A stretch of 64,000 nt of DNA from Paludibacteraceae bacterium (GTDB taxonomy: Bacteria > Bacteroidota > Bacteroidia > Bacteroidales > Paludibacteraceae): assembly GCA_017456885.1 (NCBI GenBank), contig JAFTIM010000002.1, positions 79,187 to 143,186 on the forward strand, given 5' to 3'. Numbering within the stretch: the first letter of the stretch is position 1; each line of letters begins with the position of its first letter. Position numbers and translations under genes: made by a program. Under the pieces are notes generated by a model. The model was not told the DNA's origin. It did no database searches and was given only the letters and a program-made list of their open reading frames with translations. Shown one piece after another: positions 51,261 to 63,942 of the stretch.

Positions 51261-51265
51261 CTAAT

Positions 51266-54200
51266 TTATAATTTACTTTCCTCTTCTTGAAGCATTTTCT
51301 CGTAATCTTCTTTTGAGGCAACAATCAATTTATTAAAGTCACGCATACCGGTACCGGCTGGTATCAAATGTCCGCAAATGACATTTTCTTTCATTCCTTC
51401 CAAGTTGTCAACTCTACCACTTATTGCAGCTTCGTTGAGTACCTTGGTGGTTTCTTGGAAAGATGCTGCCGACATGAAACTTGTTGTTTGCAAGGCCGCA
51501 CGAGTTATTCCTTGCAACACCTGACTCGAAATAGCGGGATTGGCATCGCGCGCCTCTACCAAACGCATATCCTTGCGTTTCAACATACTATTTTCATCTC
51601 TCAGTTTTCTTGCAGTAACAATCTGACCCGGTTTCAAATTTTCCGAATCACCGGCATCAACAACAACTTTTTTGCCCCAAATACGGTCATTCTCATCATT
51701 AAACTCATTCTTATTAACGAGTTGCTTTTCCAAGAATCGAGTATCACCAGGATCTTCGATTTGAACCTTACGCATCATTTGACGTACAATAACCTCAAAG
51801 TGTTTATCATTTATTTTTACACCTTGCAAGCGATATACGTCTTGCACCTCATTTACAATATAATCTTGAACTGCGGTAGGTCCTTTTATCGACAATATGT
51901 CTGAAGGAGTAATCGCTCCGTCTGACAAAGCTGTACCTGCACGAACAAAGTCGTTTTCTTGTACCAAAATTTGTTTCGACAACGGTACTAAATGTTTACA
52001 AACTTCTCCGGTTCGCGAAGTAATAATAATCTCACGATTACCACGCTTGATTTTACCAAAAGAAACTTCTCCATCTATTTCCGAAACAACAGCAGGATTC
52101 GATGGATTTCGAGCTTCGAATAACTCTGTAACACGAGGAAGACCTCCGGTAATATCGCCGGCTTTACCAATTGCACGAGGAATTTTTATCAACAAATCAC
52201 CTGCTTTGATTTTATTACCTTCCTCCACTACCAAGTGAGCACCTACAGGCAAGTTATAAACTCTCGAAACTTCGCCTTTTTCGTCTAAAATATGTACTGC
52301 AGGTAGTTTATTTTTATCTTTCGACTCAATGATAATTTTCTCTTTCAAACCGGTGGTTTCGTCGGTTTCTACCTTAAATGTAACATTCTCAATAACCGAC
52401 TCAAACTCTATTTTACCATCAATTTCCGAGATAATTACGGCATTAAAAGGATCCCATTCGCAGATTTTAGTGCCTTTTTCTATTTTTGCACCATTTTCGA
52501 CAAACATTTTCGATCCGTAAGGGATATTTTGTGTCGAAAGAGCAATACCTGTTACCGGATCAATTATTTTCATCTCAGCCAAACGACCGATTACGATTTG
52601 GTATTCGTCAGATTCCTGCGATTTGATAGTTTTCAATTCGTCAATTTCAATAGTTCCGTCATAACGAGATACGATGCTTGATTCGGTAGCAATGTTCGAG
52701 GCAATACCTCCGACGTGGAATGTTCGCAACGTCAGCTGTGTACCCGGCTCACCGATGGATTGTGCCGCTATCACACCAACAGCCTCACCTTTGTTAACCA
52801 TTCGACCCGTAGCAAGGTTTCTACCATAACATTTGGCACAAACACCATGTTTGGACTCACAAGTCAACACCGAACGAATTTCTACTCGTTCAATAGGAGA
52901 ATCTTGTATCTTTTTTGCAGCCGATTCCACAATTTCCTCACCTGCTTTTACAATAATTTCTCCTGTTAACGGATGAATAATATCATGAACAGATACACGA
53001 CCGAGTATTCTCTCATAAAGAGATGCCACTACATCTTCATTATTCTTGACTTCGGTCGCAACAAGTCCTCTCAATGTACCACAATCTTCTTCCGTAATAA
53101 TCACATCGTGTGATACATCAACCAAACGACGTGTCAAATAACCGGCATCAGCAGTTTTCAACGCTGTATCGGCCAAACCCTTTCGAGCACCGTGAGTAGA
53201 AATAAAGTACTCCAATACCGACAAACCCTCTTTAAAGTTGGCAAGAATCGGGTTCTCAATAATTTGTCCGCCCTCGGCTGTCGATTTGGTCGGTTTTGCC
53301 ATCAATCCACGCATACCCGAAAGCTGACGAATTTGCTCTTTAGAACCACGAGCTCCAGAATCCAACATCATATAAACAGCGTTAAATCCTTGATTATCAT
53401 TCGATAGGTGATTCATCAACACTTTCCCCAAACTATCGTTTACACGCGTCCAAGTATCAATTATTTGGTTATAACGTTCATTATAGGTAATGAATCCCAT
53501 ATTGTAGTTATTCATAATCTCTTCTACGTCTTCATAACCTTTTTTCACAAGTTCTGCTTTTTCTTCAGGAATAATTACATCTCCCAAATTAAATGACAGA
53601 CCTCCTTGGAACGCCATTTTATAACCCAAGTCTTTAATATCATCCAAGAATTGAGCGGTTTTTGCTACACCGCATGTTTCAATAACACGGCTAATGATAC
53701 TACGTAGAGATTTTTTCGAGAGCAATTCATTGATAAATCCTACTTCTTTGGGAACATATCTATTAACAAAAACTCGTCCTACGGTAGTTTTAATTGTGTG
53801 TGATACAAATTCGCCATCAACGACATCATCAACCTTTACCGTAATATTGGCATGTATATCAACTTGTCCTTCGTTATAAGCTATCTCAACTTCTTCGGGA
53901 GAGTAAAAATTCAAGCCCTCACCTTTTACACCTTCTCTCGGCTTCGTAATATAATAAAGACCTAAAACCATATCCTGCGATGGGATTGTAATAGGAGCTC
54001 CGTTTGCCGGATTCAGAATATTGTGAGAAGCCAACATTAACAATTGAGCCTCTAATATAGCTTCGTTACCTAATGGTAAATGCACCGCCATTTGGTCACC
54101 ATCAAAGTCGGCATTGAAAGCCGTACAAGACAACGGATGCAACTGTATTGCCTTACCCTCTATCAATTTCGGTTGAAACGCCTGAATACCCAAACGGTGC

Positions 54201-55522
54201 AAAGTTGGAGCACGGTTCAGCAATACTGGATGTCCTTTCATTACCAACTCCAATATATCCCAAACCACGGCATCTTTTCTATCAACGATTTTTTTTGCTG
54301 ATTTTACAGTTTTTACAATACCTCTTTCTATCAGTTTCCGAATTATAAATGGTTTGTACAATTCCACTGCCATTCCTTTCGGAAGTCCGCATTCGTGCAT
54401 TTTCAATTCCGGTCCCACAACAATAACCGAACGTGCAGAATAATCGACACGTTTACCAAGCAGATTTTGACGGAAACGTCCTTGCTTTCCTTTCAACGAA
54501 TCCGATAACGATTTCAAAGGTCGATTGGATTCGGTTTTCATTGCACTTGCCTTGCGAGAGTTGTCAAACAAAGAATCGACAGCTTCTTGCAACATACGTT
54601 TTTCGTTACGTAAAATCACTTCCGGAGCTTTTATCTCTATCAAACGTTTCAAACGATTGTTACGGATAATTACCCGACGATACAAATCATTCAAATCTGA
54701 GGTTGCAAAGCGACCACCGTCAAGAGGCACCAAAGGACGTAATTCGGGCGGAATCACAGGTATTACTTTCATTACCATCCACTCCGGTTTATTATTTTTA
54801 GCCGCGCGGAACGATTCCACAACCTGAAGTCTTTTCAATGCCTCATTTTTACGTTGTTGAGAATTTGAAGTATTAGCCTCGTTTCTTAATTCATACGAAA
54901 GAGCATCTAAATCAAGTCTTGAGAGCAAATCACTAACTGCCTCAGCACCCATTTTGGCGATGAATTTGTTGGGGTCGGAATCATCTAAATATTGGTTTTC
55001 TTTCGGCAAGTTATCTACAATATCAAGATATTCTTCTTCCGTCAAGGTTTCACCTACGGCTATACCCTCTTTCCCCTCCAAAATACCGGATTGAATAATC
55101 ACATATTTTTCATAATAAATAATATTATCCAATTTTTTACTTGGCATACCAAGCAAATATCCCATTTTGTTTGGTAACGAGCGGAAATACCAAATATGAG
55201 CGATAGGAACTACCAACTGAATATGACCTGCACGTTCACGACGTACTTTCTTTTCTGTAACCTCAACACCACATCTATCGCAGACAATACCTTTATAACG
55301 AATACGTTTGTATTTGCCACAATGACATTCATAATCTTTTATAGGACCAAAAATTCTTTCACAAAACAAACCATCACGTTCAGGCTTGTATGTACGATAG
55401 TTTATTGTTTCTGGTTTCAAAACTTCTCCATACGAAGATTCTAATATTTCTTCAGGCGATGCCAAACCTATCGTAATCTTCTTGAAATTATTTTTTATTT
55501 TATTATCTTTCTTAAAAGCCAT
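51266..55522 (-). CDS. rpoC: DNA-directed RNA polymerase subunit beta'
   Basis: 1418 residues. The catalytic motif [14 protein letters not shown] (three Asp binding Mg) is intact, as are the zinc-binding cysteines near the N-terminus ([21 protein letters not shown]) and the second zinc site ([16 protein letters not shown]). The length is normal for Bacteroidota, with no split and no intein. Follows rpoB after 33 bases. Confidence 0.99.
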   Translation of the reverse strand: MAFKKDNKIKNNFKKITIGLASPEEILESSYGEVLKPETINYRTYKPERDGLFCERIFGPIKDYECHCGKYKRIRYKGIVCDRCGVEVTEKKVRRERAGHIQLVVPIAHIWYFRSLPNKMGYLLGMPSKKLDNIIYYEKYVIIQSGILEGKEGIAVGETLTEEEYLDIVDNLPKENQYLDDSDPNKFIAKMGAEAVSDLLSRLDLDALSYELRNEANTSNSQQRKNEALKRLQVVESFRAAKNNKPEWMVMKVIPVIPPELRPLVPLDGGRFATSDLNDLYRRVIIRNNRLKRLIEIKAPEVILRNEKRMLQEAVDSLFDNSRKASAMKTESNRPLKSLSDSLKGKQGRFRQNLLGKRVDYSARSVIVVGPELKMHECGLPKGMAVELYKPFIIRKLIERGIVKTVKSAKKIVDRKDAVVWDILELVMKGHPVLLNRAPTLHRLGIQAFQPKLIEGKAIQLHPLSCTAFNADFDGDQMAVHLPLGNEAILEAQLLMLASHNILNPANGAPITIPSQDMVLGLYYITKPREGVKGEGLNFYSPEEVEIAYNEGQVDIHANITVKVDDVVDGEFVSHTIKTTVGRVFVNRYVPKEVGFINELLSKKSLRSIISRVIETCGVAKTAQFLDDIKDLGYKMAFQGGLSFNLGDVIIPEEKAELVKKGYEDVEEIMNNYNMGFITYNERYNQIIDTWTRVNDSLGKVLMNHLSNDNQGFNAVYMMLDSGARGSKEQIRQLSGMRGLMAKPTKSTAEGGQIIENPILANFKEGLSVLEYFISTHGARKGLADTALKTADAGYLTRRLVDVSHDVIITEEDCGTLRGLVATEVKNNEDVVASLYERILGRVSVHDIIHPLTGEIIVKAGEEIVESAAKKIQDSPIERVEIRSVLTCESKHGVCAKCYGRNLATGRMVNKGEAVGVIAAQSIGEPGTQLTLRTFHVGGIASNIATESSIVSRYDGTIEIDELKTIKSQESDEYQIVIGRLAEMKIIDPVTGIALSTQNIPYGSKMFVENGAKIEKGTKICEWDPFNAVIISEIDGKIEFESVIENVTFKVETDETTGLKEKIIIESKDKNKLPAVHILDEKGEVSRVYNLPVGAHLVVEEGNKIKAGDLLIKIPRAIGKAGDITGGLPRVTELFEARNPSNPAVVSEIDGEVSFGKIKRGNREIIITSRTGEVCKHLVPLSKQILVQENDFVRAGTALSDGAITPSDILSIKGPTAVQDYIVNEVQDVYRLQGVKINDKHFEVIVRQMMRKVQIEDPGDTRFLEKQLVNKNEFNDENDRIWGKKVVVDAGDSENLKPGQIVTARKLRDENSMLKRKDMRLVEARDANPAISSQVLQGITRAALQTTSFMSAASFQETTKVLNEAAISGRVDNLEGMKENVICGHLIPAGTGMRDFNKLIVASKEDYEKMLQEEESKL

Positions 55523-55555
55523 AATTCTTAATCTTTTATTTCAACGAAAACCGAG

Positions 55556-58500
55556 TTAATCAAGATTTATACTCAATCCTAATCCTTTTAATTCATGCAA
55601 TAACACATTTAATGACTCTGGAATACCCGGAGTAGGCATATTATCACCTTTGACAATTGCTTCGTAGGTTCTTGCACGTCCCATGACATCATCTGATTTC
55701 ACAGTCAATATTTCTTGTAACACATGCGATGCTCCAAAAGCCTCAAGTGCCCAAACCTCCATCTCTCCGAAACGCTGACCTCCAAACTGAGCTTTACCAC
55801 CAAGAGGTTGTTGAGTAATAAGAGAGTACGGACCGATAGAACGTGCATGCATTTTATCGTCCACCATATGACCTAATTTCAACATATAAATAACACCGAC
55901 AGTAGCGGGTTGGTCAAAACGTACACCGGTACCACCATCGTACAAATATGTTTTACCATAATTAGGTACATTGGCTTTGGCTGTCCATTCATTTAAGTCA
56001 TCTAAAGTTACACCGTCAAAAATCGGCGTTGCAAATTTCACACCCAATTCTTTGCCTGCCCATCCAAGCACAGTTTCAAATATCTGCCCTAAATTCATAC
56101 GAGAAGGCACACCCAACGGGTTCAAACAAATATCAACCGGTGTTCCATCTTCAAGGAATGGCATATCTTCTTGCCTTACAATTTTCGAAACAATACCTTT
56201 ATTTCCATGACGTCCTGCCATTTTATCACCGACACGGATTTTGCGTTTCTTTGCAATATATACTCTTGCTAATTGTACAATTCCGGAAGGTAATTCGTCG
56301 CCAATTGTCAAATTAAATTTTTTACGTTTCAAACGTGCATCTGCTTCCTTATATTTTCTTATATAATTAAGAATAACCTCACGTATCAACTCATTCTTAT
56401 TGGCATCGGCAGTCCATTTCACAAGCTGAACATTGGTATAATCAATCTCACCCAATATTTTCTGTGTAAATTTTGTTCCTTTGGGCACTATATAAGCTCC
56501 TAAAGAATCTTTTACGCCTTGAGAGGTTTTTCCACTTGTCAAAACAAGTAATTTTTCTATCAGCACCGATTTCAATTTTGTTACCTCTTTATTAAATTCT
56601 TCATCCAATTGAGGCATCAATGCTTTATCGGCATTTTTCGCTTTACGATCTTTTATTGCTTTTGAATACAAGTTTCTTCCTATAACCACACCCGAAAGCG
56701 AAGGTGTCGCTTTCAACGAAGCATCTTTCACATCTCCGGCTTTATCACCGAAAATAGCCCTTAACAACTTTTCTTCGGGTGAAGGATCAGACTCTCCTTT
56801 CGGAGTAATTTTTCCAATTAAAATATCCCCCGGTTCTACATAAGCACCTATACGGATAATACCATTCTCGTCAAGATTTTTGGTTGCTTCTTCGCTAACA
56901 TTAGGAATATCAGATGTTAGTTCCTCAAGTCCACGTTTTGTTTCTCTAACTTCCAACGAATATTCGCTCACATGAACCGAAGTAAAAATATCCTCACGAA
57001 CAATTCGTTCGTTCAAAACGATTGCATCCTCATAGTTATAGCCTTTCCACGGAATAAATGCAACTTTAAGATTACGTCCTAAAGCAAGTTCCCCGTTTTG
57101 TGAAGCATAACCTTCTGTCAGTATATCACCGGCTTCTACTCGCTGTCCTTTTTTCACAATCGGACGTAAGTCAATTGTTGTATCTTGATTTGTACGTTGG
57201 AACTTCGGCAAAATATACTCTTTTTTAGAATCATCAAACGAAACGAATTTTTCGTCTTCTGTACGATCATAATCGATTATAATTCTTTGAGCATCAACGA
57301 AATCGACAACACCTGACCTTTCTGCCATAATTTGTGTACGAGAGTCTTTTATCATTTTCCCCTCAATGCCGGTACCAACAATAGGTGCCTCCGGACGTAA
57401 GATAGGTACTGCCTGACGCATCATGTTCGAACCCATCAACGCACGGTTCGCGTCATCGTGTTCCAAACACGGAATTAACGCTGCAGCAATAGAAGCAATT
57501 TGCTGCGGTGCAACGTCCATCAATTCCACCTGATCCGGTGCAACAACAGGGTAATCTGCATCTTGACGCGATTTTACACGCGAAAGGATAAATTTACCAT
57601 TCTCATCCAACGGAGCATTTCCTTGTGCAATAATTTTACCAGTTTCTTCTTCTGCTGTCAAATAGGTTACTCCTTCTGGCGTTAAATCAACAACTCCATT
57701 GCTTACCTTACGATAAGGGGTTTCTATAAATCCTAAATCGTTAATCTTTGCATATACGCACAAAGAGGATATTAATCCAATATTCGGACCTTCTGGTGTT
57801 TCAATAGGGCACAGACGTCCGTAATGCGTATAATGTACGTCACGAACCTCAAATCCAGCACGTTCACGTGACAAACCACCGGGACCTAAAGCCGACAAAC
57901 GACGTTTGTGAGTAATTTCTGCCAAAGGATTCGTTTGGTCCATAAACTGGGACAAGGCATTTGTTCCAAAGAAAGAATTGATAACAGACGAAATTGCATT
58001 TGCATTTATCAAATCGGTCGGAGTAAATACCTCATTATCACGTACATTCATTCTTTCTCGAATAGTACGTGCCATACGAGCCAATCCCACTCCAAATTGA
58101 TTGTATAACTGCTCTCCACCGGTTCTAACACGTCGATTACTCAAATGATCAATATCATCAACCTCCGCTTTTGAGTTAATCAACTCTATCAAATATTTAA
58201 TAATTTCAATAATATCTTCTTTTGTTAAAACTCCCACACTCATATCTGTGGTAAGCCCTAACTTCCTATTGATACGGAAACGCCCAACCTCTCCTAAATC
58301 ATATCGTTTTTCTGAAAAGAAGAGGCTGTTTATCATTTCACGAGCTGTTGAATCATCTGCAGGGTCTGCATTTCTCAATTGACGATAAATATACCAAACA
58401 GCTTCTTTCTCCGAATTACTCGGGTCCTTTTGCAGAGTATTATATATAATTGTATAATCGCTCATATTTTGAGTCTCTTTGTGGAGCAATATGGTTTCCA

Positions 58501-59368
58501 CTCCCGACTCAATAATTTGATCAATATGTTCGGCTTCTAATACTGTCTCACGATCAATCAAGATATTGATACGTTCAATCGTTACAACCTCACCAGTATC
58601 TTCATCAACTAAATCTTCATTCCAAACCGTAAGTACACGTGCTGCAAGTTTTCGGCCAATGGCTTTTTTCAGATTTGTTTTTGTTACTTTTATCTCCTCT
58701 GCCAAACCAAAAATCTCCAATATATCACGATCGTTTTCATAACCGATAGCACGCAAAAGTGTCGTAACCGGTAATTTCTTTTTACGATCTATATAGGCAT
58801 ACATCACATTGTTAATATCCGTGGCAAACTCAATCCACGAACCTTTGAAAGGAATGATTCTTGCCGAATAAAGTTTTGTTCCGTTTGCATGCATGCTTTG
58901 ACCAAAAAATACACCCGGAGAACGATGCAATTGCGATACGATAACACGTTCAGCACCATTGATTACAAATGTACCTTTTTCAGTCATATAAGGAATCGGT
59001 CCTAAAAACACATCTTGAATCACCGTATCAAAATCCTCATGTTCAGGATCCATACATTCCAACTTCAATCGTGCTTTTAAAGGGACACTATAAGTTAATC
59101 CCCTTTCTATACATTCCTCAATTGTATAACGGGGAGGATCTATATAATAGTCTAAAAATTCAAGTCTAAAATTATTACGAGTATCTTCTATCGGAAAATT
59201 TTCAGAAAACACTTTATACATACCCTCATTCTTCCTTTTTTCAGGGGCTGTATCTAATTGGAAGAAATCTCTAAAAGATTTCAATTGAACATCAAGAAAA
59301 TCTGGATATTCTAAAGAATTCTTGATGGAAGCAAAGTTAACTCTTTGGTTATCAGTATTTGAAGCCAT
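55556..59368 (-). CDS. rpoB: DNA-directed RNA polymerase subunit beta
   Basis: 1270 residues. The rifampicin-binding region is wild-type in appearance: [41 protein letters not shown]-terminal [20 protein letters not shown] is standard. It lies 106 bases after rplL, with a hairpin in between that may act as an attenuator. Confidence 0.99.
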   Translation of the reverse strand: MASNTDNQRVNFASIKNSLEYPDFLDVQLKSFRDFFQLDTAPEKRKNEGMYKVFSENFPIEDTRNNFRLEFLDYYIDPPRYTIEECIERGLTYSVPLKARLKLECMDPEHEDFDTVIQDVFLGPIPYMTEKGTFVINGAERVIVSQLHRSPGVFFGQSMHANGTKLYSARIIPFKGSWIEFATDINNVMYAYIDRKKKLPVTTLLRAIGYENDRDILEIFGLAEEIKVTKTNLKKAIGRKLAARVLTVWNEDLVDEDTGEVVTIERINILIDRETVLEAEHIDQIIESGVETILLHKETQNMSDYTIIYNTLQKDPSNSEKEAVWYIYRQLRNADPADDSTAREMINSLFFSEKRYDLGEVGRFRINRKLGLTTDMSVGVLTKEDIIEIIKYLIELINSKAEVDDIDHLSNRRVRTGGEQLYNQFGVGLARMARTIRERMNVRDNEVFTPTDLINANAISSVINSFFGTNALSQFMDQTNPLAEITHKRRLSALGPGGLSRERAGFEVRDVHYTHYGRLCPIETPEGPNIGLISSLCVYAKINDLGFIETPYRKVSNGVVDLTPEGVTYLTAEEETGKIIAQGNAPLDENGKFILSRVKSRQDADYPVVAPDQVELMDVAPQQIASIAAALIPCLEHDDANRALMGSNMMRQAVPILRPEAPIVGTGIEGKMIKDSRTQIMAERSGVVDFVDAQRIIIDYDRTEDEKFVSFDDSKKEYILPKFQRTNQDTTIDLRPIVKKGQRVEAGDILTEGYASQNGELALGRNLKVAFIPWKGYNYEDAIVLNERIVREDIFTSVHVSEYSLEVRETKRGLEELTSDIPNVSEEATKNLDENGIIRIGAYVEPGDILIGKITPKGESDPSPEEKLLRAIFGDKAGDVKDASLKATPSLSGVVIGRNLYSKAIKDRKAKNADKALMPQLDEEFNKEVTKLKSVLIEKLLVLTSGKTSQGVKDSLGAYIVPKGTKFTQKILGEIDYTNVQLVKWTADANKNELIREVILNYIRKYKEADARLKRKKFNLTIGDELPSGIVQLARVYIAKKRKIRVGDKMAGRHGNKGIVSKIVRQEDMPFLEDGTPVDICLNPLGVPSRMNLGQIFETVLGWAGKELGVKFATPIFDGVTLDDLNEWTAKANVPNYGKTYLYDGGTGVRFDQPATVGVIYMLKLGHMVDDKMHARSIGPYSLITQQPLGGKAQFGGQRFGEMEVWALEAFGASHVLQEILTVKSDDVMGRARTYEAIVKGDNMPTPGIPESLNVLLHELKGLGLSINLD

Positions 59369-59407
59369 TGGATATTATATTTAATTGAACTTAATTTGTC
59401 TATACAT

Positions 59408-59446
59408 AAAAAGGTTTAGAGTCCCGCACAGGCGGGATCCCAAACC
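59408..59446 (-). terminator. Hairpin between rplL and rpoB, likely attenuator
   Basis: Minus strand stem GGTTT/AAACC outside and ATCCCGC/GCGGGA-like inside (59413-59446) followed by five U. The position between ribosomal and polymerase genes matches the known partial terminator of this operon in other bacteria. Confidence 0.7.
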
Positions 59447-59474
59447 GTATCAACCTGAAAATCAGGAGGAAAGC

Positions 59475-59849
59475 TTATTTAAGTTCAACTTCAGCTCCTG
59501 CTTCAGTAAGTTGTTTTTTAAGTGATTCAGCTTCATCTTTAGCTACACCTTCTTTGATTGTTGAAGGAGCTGCATCTACCATATCTTTAGCTTCTTTCAA
59601 GCCAAGACCAGTTAACTCTTTTACAAGTTTAACAATTGCTAATTTGTTTGCTCCAGCTGATTTCAAAACAACATCAAAAGATGATTTTTCTTCAACAGCA
59701 GCTGCACCAGCAGCGGCGGGAGCAGCAACAGCAACAGCAGCAGCTGCAGGTTCAATACCATATTCGTTTTTTAAGATTTCAGCTAACTCGTTTACTTCTT
59801 TAACTGTTAAGTTAACTAATTGTTCTGCAAAGACTTTTAAATCTGCCAT
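59475..59849 (-). CDS. rplL: 50S ribosomal protein L7/L12
   Basis: 124 residues. N-terminal dimer domain, Ala-rich hinge ([20 protein letters not shown]), and C-terminal domain [20 protein letters not shown] that binds translation factors. Standard length. Confidence 0.99.
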   Translation of the reverse strand: MADLKVFAEQLVNLTVKEVNELAEILKNEYGIEPAAAAVAVAAPAAAGAAAVEEKSSFDVVLKSAGANKLAIVKLVKELTGLGLKEAKDMVDAAPSTIKEGVAKDEAESLKKQLTEAGAEVELK

Positions 59850-59884
59850 GATTTCTTTTTTTTATTGGTTATTTTTATTTTTAT

Positions 59885-60400
59885 TTATCTCTCTGATAGT
59901 GTTGTTAATACACCATGTAATTTAGTTCCTCCCGATTGGAGTGCGGATACAACGTTCTTAGCAGGCGATTGCAACAAAGCAATAACATCTGCAATAAGTT
60001 CATTCTTGCTCTTGATACTTACTAATACATCTAACTGATCCTGACCTACATAAAAACTTTCTTCTACATAAGCTGCTTTTAATACCGGTTTTGGTGCATT
60101 CTTGCTAAATTCCTTAATCAATTTAGCAGGTGCATTTCCTGTATTGGTAAACATCAATGTAGTATTATTTTTCAATACGCCGAAAATTGGACTAAAATCT
60201 GTATCAGTAGCCTCTAACGCTTTCTGAAGCAAAGTGTTCTTTACAACTAAAAGTTTGATGCCCTCTTTATTGCAAGCTCTTCTTAAATCGCTTGTTTGTT
60301 GAGAATTTAATCCTTCTGTATCAGTTAAATAAAAATGAGAATATGCTCCAAGCGTTTCTTTCAACTGTGCTATAATCACACTCTTTTCTTCTTTTTTCAT
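59885..60400 (-). CDS. rplJ: 50S ribosomal protein L10
   Basis: 171 residues. MKKEEKSVIIAQLKETLGAY, FYLTDTEGLNSQQTSDLRRA, KLLVVKNTLLQKALEATD are typical L10; it forms the stalk base for L7/L12. Starts 18 bases after rplA. Confidence 0.98.
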   Translation of the reverse strand: MKKEEKSVIIAQLKETLGAYSHFYLTDTEGLNSQQTSDLRRACNKEGIKLLVVKNTLLQKALEATDTDFSPIFGVLKNNTTLMFTNTGNAPAKLIKEFSKNAPKPVLKAAYVEESFYVGQDQLDVLVSIKSKNELIADVIALLQSPAKNVVSALQSGGTKLHGVLTTLSER

Positions 60401-60418
60401 ACCTCAGTCCTTTTAATT

Positions 60419-61117
60419 TTAAATTTCTTCAATTGCTTTTGTATCAATCTTTATTCCAGGACCCATCGTACTAGAAAGATATACACTTTTCACATAAGTA
60501 CCTTTAGCCGAAGCAGGTTTCAATTTTATTATTGTTGACATAAAAGCTTTTGCATTTTCCATAATTTGTTCAGCAGAAAAAGAAACTTTTCCTATTGAAG
60601 TATGGACAATACCCGTTTTGTCAACCTTAAAATCTATTTTACCTTGTTTTACTTCCGTTACAGCCTTTCCTATTTCCATGGTTACAGTACCACTTTTAGG
60701 ATTTGGCATAAGTCCACGAGGTCCTAATACACGCCCTAAAGCACCTATCTTACCCATAATAGCCGGCATTGTAATAATTACATCTATATCTGTCCAGCCA
60801 CCTTTAATTTTCTCGATATATTCATCGAGTCCGACATAATCAGCTCCAGCTGCTTTTGCTTCAGCCTCTTTATCAGGAGTACATAATGCGAGAACCCTAA
60901 TTTGTTTTCCCGTTCCATTTGGCAATGATACAACCCCACGCACCATTTGGTTTGCTTTACGAGGATCTACACCCAAACGAACATCAATATCAACCGACGC
61001 ATCAAATTTGGTTGTAGTTGTATCTTTCACTAATTGAGCTGCCTCCTTCAACGAATAAGCCTTTCCAGCTTCAACCTTTTCTAAAGCCAACTTTTGATTT
61101 TTTGTAAGTTTACCCAT
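60419..61117 (-). CDS. rplA: 50S ribosomal protein L1
   Basis: 232 residues. Conserved [40 protein letters not shown] and C-terminal [18 protein letters not shown]. Forms the L1 stalk and, in other bacteria, represses its own operon. Confidence 0.99.
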   Translation of the reverse strand: MGKLTKNQKLALEKVEAGKAYSLKEAAQLVKDTTTTKFDASVDIDVRLGVDPRKANQMVRGVVSLPNGTGKQIRVLALCTPDKEAEAKAAGADYVGLDEYIEKIKGGWTDIDVIITMPAIMGKIGALGRVLGPRGLMPNPKSGTVTMEIGKAVTEVKQGKIDFKVDKTGIVHTSIGKVSFSAEQIMENAKAFMSTIIKLKPASAKGTYVKSVYLSSTMGPGIKIDTKAIEEI

Positions 61118-61135
61118 AATTCAATTGAAGTTTAA

Positions 61136-61579
61136 TTAATTATTAACAGGAAATTCGCCTTTAACAGCAATGCCCATACTTCTTGCCGTGCCTGCTACCA
61201 TTTTCATAGCAGATTCAACAGTAAAACAATTTAAATCAACCATTTTGTCCGTTGCTATTTGCTTTACTTGTTCCCAAGTAATTTCAGCAACTTTTTTACG
61301 GTTCGGCTCTGCCGAGCCACCTTTAACTTTTGCAACCTCTAACAATTGAATTGCAACAGGTGGAGTTTTAACGACAAAATCAAAAGACTTATCAGCATAA
61401 TATGTGATAATCACAGGCAATACTTTACCTGCTTTGTCTTGGGTTCTGGCATTAAATTGCTTGCAAAAATCCATAATATTGATTCCTTTCGAACCCAATG
61501 CAGGTCCTACTGGAGGTGATGGATTTGCTGCACCGCCTTTAATCTGTAACTTGATTTGTCCAGCAATTTCTTTAGCCAT
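61136..61579 (-). CDS. rplK: 50S ribosomal protein L11
   Basis: 147 residues. [40 protein letters not shown] are standard L11, binding the GTPase centre of 23S rRNA. Gap of 18 bases to rplA. Confidence 0.99.
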   Translation of the reverse strand: MAKEIAGQIKLQIKGGAANPSPPVGPALGSKGINIMDFCKQFNARTQDKAGKVLPVIITYYADKSFDFVVKTPPVAIQLLEVAKVKGGSAEPNRKKVAEITWEQVKQIATDKMVDLNCFTVESAMKMVAGTARSMGIAVKGEFPVNN

Positions 61580-61630
61580 AATTTTAATTTTTACAATTAA
61601 TTATTATTGTGATAATTGCGTAACCAAAAA

Positions 61631-62179
61631 TCACTCTTTCTCTACTTGCATAAAATTCAATTCAAGAGGAGTTTTTCGCCCGAAAATTTTTACCATTACT
61701 TTCAATTTTTTCTTTTCGGAATTAACCTCTTCTATAATCCCTGAAAAACCGCTAAAAGGTCCGGCTATGACTTTTATCGATTCACCAACCATATAGTGAA
61801 TATTCAAATCGTCGTCCATCTCATTCAACTCGTCTACAGAGCCAAGAATACGATTCACTTCCGATTGTCGTAACGGAGTTGGATTCGATGAATCGGTAGC
61901 ACCCAAGAAACCTAAAACATTAGGCACATTTCTTAAATGATGCTTCACCTCTCCATTCAAATCTGCCTCTACTAAAACATAACCCGGCAAGTAACTTCTC
62001 TCTTTTACCACCTTTTTACCATTACTAATTTGATAAACTTTTTCAGTTGGAATTAAAACTTGAGATACGTAGTGAGCAAGGTCTGTATTTCGAAGTTCTG
62101 CATCGATATACTCTTTTACCTTATTCTCTTTTCCGCTAATGGCACGCATAACATACCATTTTTTTGTCGTCTCAGCCAT
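61631..62179 (-). CDS. nusG: Transcription termination/antitermination factor NusG
   Basis: 182 residues from MAETTKKWYVMRAISGKENK. NGN domain (PGYVLVEADLNGEVKHHLRN, LGFLGATDSSNPTPLR) and a KOW domain (GESIKVIAGPFSGFSGIIEE). The in-frame TTG at 62185 is rejected because AAGGAG (62192-62187) is well placed only for the ATG at 62179. Confidence 0.98.
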   Translation of the reverse strand: MAETTKKWYVMRAISGKENKVKEYIDAELRNTDLAHYVSQVLIPTEKVYQISNGKKVVKERSYLPGYVLVEADLNGEVKHHLRNVPNVLGFLGATDSSNPTPLRQSEVNRILGSVDELNEMDDDLNIHYMVGESIKVIAGPFSGFSGIIEEVNSEKKKLKVMVKIFGRKTPLELNFMQVEKE

Positions 62180-62186
62180 CTTCAAT

Positions 62187-62192
62187 CTCCTT
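62187..62192 (-). promoter_or_regulatory. Ribosome-binding site of nusG
   Basis: AAGGAG on the minus strand, 7 bases before the ATG at 62179; it decides the start codon. Confidence 0.6.
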
Positions 62193-62384
62193 CTAAATTA
62201 AAGCCTCATAAACAAACTTCATAATGGTCTCGAAACTTATATCCATAATCCAAACCACTAATGCAATTAAAAGGGAAGCTATTAAAACAATAACTGCACT
62301 ATTGGTCAGTTCCTTAAGCGTAGGCCAAGAAACTTTATGAACCAATTCCGAATAAGATTCTTTGAAGTAGTTAATAATTTTCAT
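62193..62384 (-). CDS. secE: Preprotein translocase subunit SecE
   Basis: 63 residues. KIINYFKESYSELVHKVSWP then one TM helix (AVIVLIASLLIALVVWIMD). The short single-TM form is normal for Bacteroidota. Lies between tRNA-Trp and nusG, its usual place. Confidence 0.97.
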   Translation of the reverse strand: MKIINYFKESYSELVHKVSWPTLKELTNSAVIVLIASLLIALVVWIMDISFETIMKFVYEALI

Positions 62385-62405
62385 CTTTTATCACAAATAG
62401 ATTTG

Positions 62406-62478
62406 CACGGGTGGAGAGACTCGAACTCCCGACACCTGGTTTTGGAGACCAGTGCTCTACCAACTGAGCTACACCCGT
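62406..62478 (-). tRNA. tRNA-Trp (CCA)
   Basis: Acceptor ACGGGTG/CACCCGT, D-arm GCTCAGTTGGTAGAGC, anticodon loop CTCCAAA with CCA, T-loop GTTCGAGTC. Located between tuf and secE as expected. Confidence 0.97.
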
Positions 62479-62481
62479 AAG

Positions 62482-62505
62482 AAATCGTCGGAATCCCGAC
62501 GATTT
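62482..62505 (-). terminator. Hairpin between tuf and tRNA-Trp
   Basis: Stem AAATCGTCGG/CCGACGATTT with a 4-base loop, 8 bases past the tuf stop. The U-tract is weak, so it may be a partial terminator or RNA-processing signal between tuf and the tRNA-secE-nusG part. Confidence 0.5.
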
Positions 62506-62512
62506 TCTTTTA

Positions 62513-63709
62513 TTAGTCTAATAAAGCTGTGATTTGACCAGAACCTACGGTACGACCACCCTCACGGATAGCGAAACGAAGACCTTCGCTACAAGCTACC
62601 GGATAAATCAATTTTACCGAGATTTCCAAGTTATCACCAGGCATTACCATTTCACGTCCTTCTGGTAATGTAATCTCACCCGTTACATCCAATGTACGGA
62701 TATAGAATTGAGGACGATATTTATTGTGGAATGGAGTATGACGACCACCTTCTTCTTTTTTCAAAATATAAACAGAAGCTTTGAATTCAGAGTGAGGTGT
62801 TACAGTTCCCGGGTGTGTAATAACCATACCACGTTTAATTTCATCTTTATCAATACCGCGAAGCAACAAACCTACGTTATCACCAGCTTCTCCTTCGTCA
62901 AGAAGTTTACGGAACATTTCTACACCGGTTACAACAGATTTTTTACCTTCTGCACCCAAACCAATAATTTGAACTTCGTCACCTACTTTCACAACACCAG
63001 TTTCAATACGGCCTGTTGCTACAGTACCACGACCGGTAATAGAGAACACGTCTTCAATAGGCATCAAGAATGGTTTGTCAACAGCACGTTGAGGCAACTC
63101 AATCCAAGTATCTACTGCATTCATCAAATCCATCACTTTCTCTTCCCATTGAGGTTCTCCATTCAATGCTCCAAGAGCAGAACCTTGAATAATAGGTGTG
63201 TTATCACCATCAAACTCATAGAACGAAAGTAATTCACGCATTTCCATTTCTACAAGTTCCAACATTTCAGGATCATCTACCATATCGCATTTATTCATAA
63301 ACACAACCAAGCGAGGTACGTTCACCTGACGAGCCAATAAGATATGCTCACGAGTTTGAGGCATAGGACCATCAGTAGCAGCAACTACAATGATAGCACC
63401 GTCCATCTGAGCAGCACCGGTTACCATGTTCTTTACATAGTCAGCGTGTCCCGGGCAGTCAACGTGAGCATAGTGACGATTAGCTGTTTCATACTCTACG
63501 TGAGAAGTATTGATTGTGATACCACGTTCTTTTTCTTCCGGAGCATTATCAATTGAGTCGAAAGATCTAACACTATTCACCTCCGATGGAAGTCTCTTCG
63601 ACAAAACTGTTGTAATAGCTGCGGTAAGAGTTGTTTTACCGTGGTCAACGTGACCAATTGTACCGATGTTAACATGCGGTTTCGATCTGTCAAATTTTTC
63701 TTTTGCCAT
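62513..63709 (-). CDS. tuf: Elongation factor Tu
   Basis: 398 residues. G1 [12 protein letters not shown]3 [13 protein letters not shown]4 [21 protein letters not shown] is the switch I region; the C-terminus [13 protein letters not shown] is normal ([10 protein letters not shown]). Delivers aminoacyl-tRNA to the ribosome. Confidence 0.99.
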   Translation of the reverse strand: MAKEKFDRSKPHVNIGTIGHVDHGKTTLTAAITTVLSKRLPSEVNSVRSFDSIDNAPEEKERGITINTSHVEYETANRHYAHVDCPGHADYVKNMVTGAAQMDGAIIVVAATDGPMPQTREHILLARQVNVPRLVVFMNKCDMVDDPEMLELVEMEMRELLSFYEFDGDNTPIIQGSALGALNGEPQWEEKVMDLMNAVDTWIELPQRAVDKPFLMPIEDVFSITGRGTVATGRIETGVVKVGDEVQIIGLGAEGKKSVVTGVEMFRKLLDEGEAGDNVGLLLRGIDKDEIKRGMVITHPGTVTPHSEFKASVYILKKEEGGRHTPFHNKYRPQFYIRTLDVTGEITLPEGREMVMPGDNLEISVKLIYPVACSEGLRFAIREGGRTVGSGQITALLD

Positions 63710-63786
63710 AATTTAAAGTTTTACTTATTAATAATACAATGATGAATAAATTATTATGTCTTTATTTTATCAAATACTAAAAAATG

Positions 63787-63858
<72 letters not shown>

Positions 63859-63862
63859 ATTG

Positions 63863-63935
63863 AGCGGAAAACGGGACTCAAACCCGCGACCCCCAGCTTG
63901 GAAGGCTAGTGCTCTATCAACTGAGCTATTTCCGC
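63863..63935 (-). tRNA. tRNA-Gly (UCC)
   Basis: Acceptor GCGGAAA/TTTCCGC, anticodon loop CTTCCAA (TCC), T-loop GTTTGAGTC. Four bases from tRNA-Thr. Confidence 0.97.
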
Positions 63936-63942
63936 AAAAAAG

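Noticed and set aside
59696..59760. GC-rich alanine-codon stretch as a repeat array or CRISPR-like feature
   Set aside because: It is the Ala-rich hinge of L7/L12. I found no CRISPR array, insertion sequence, integrase or rRNA gene in the window.
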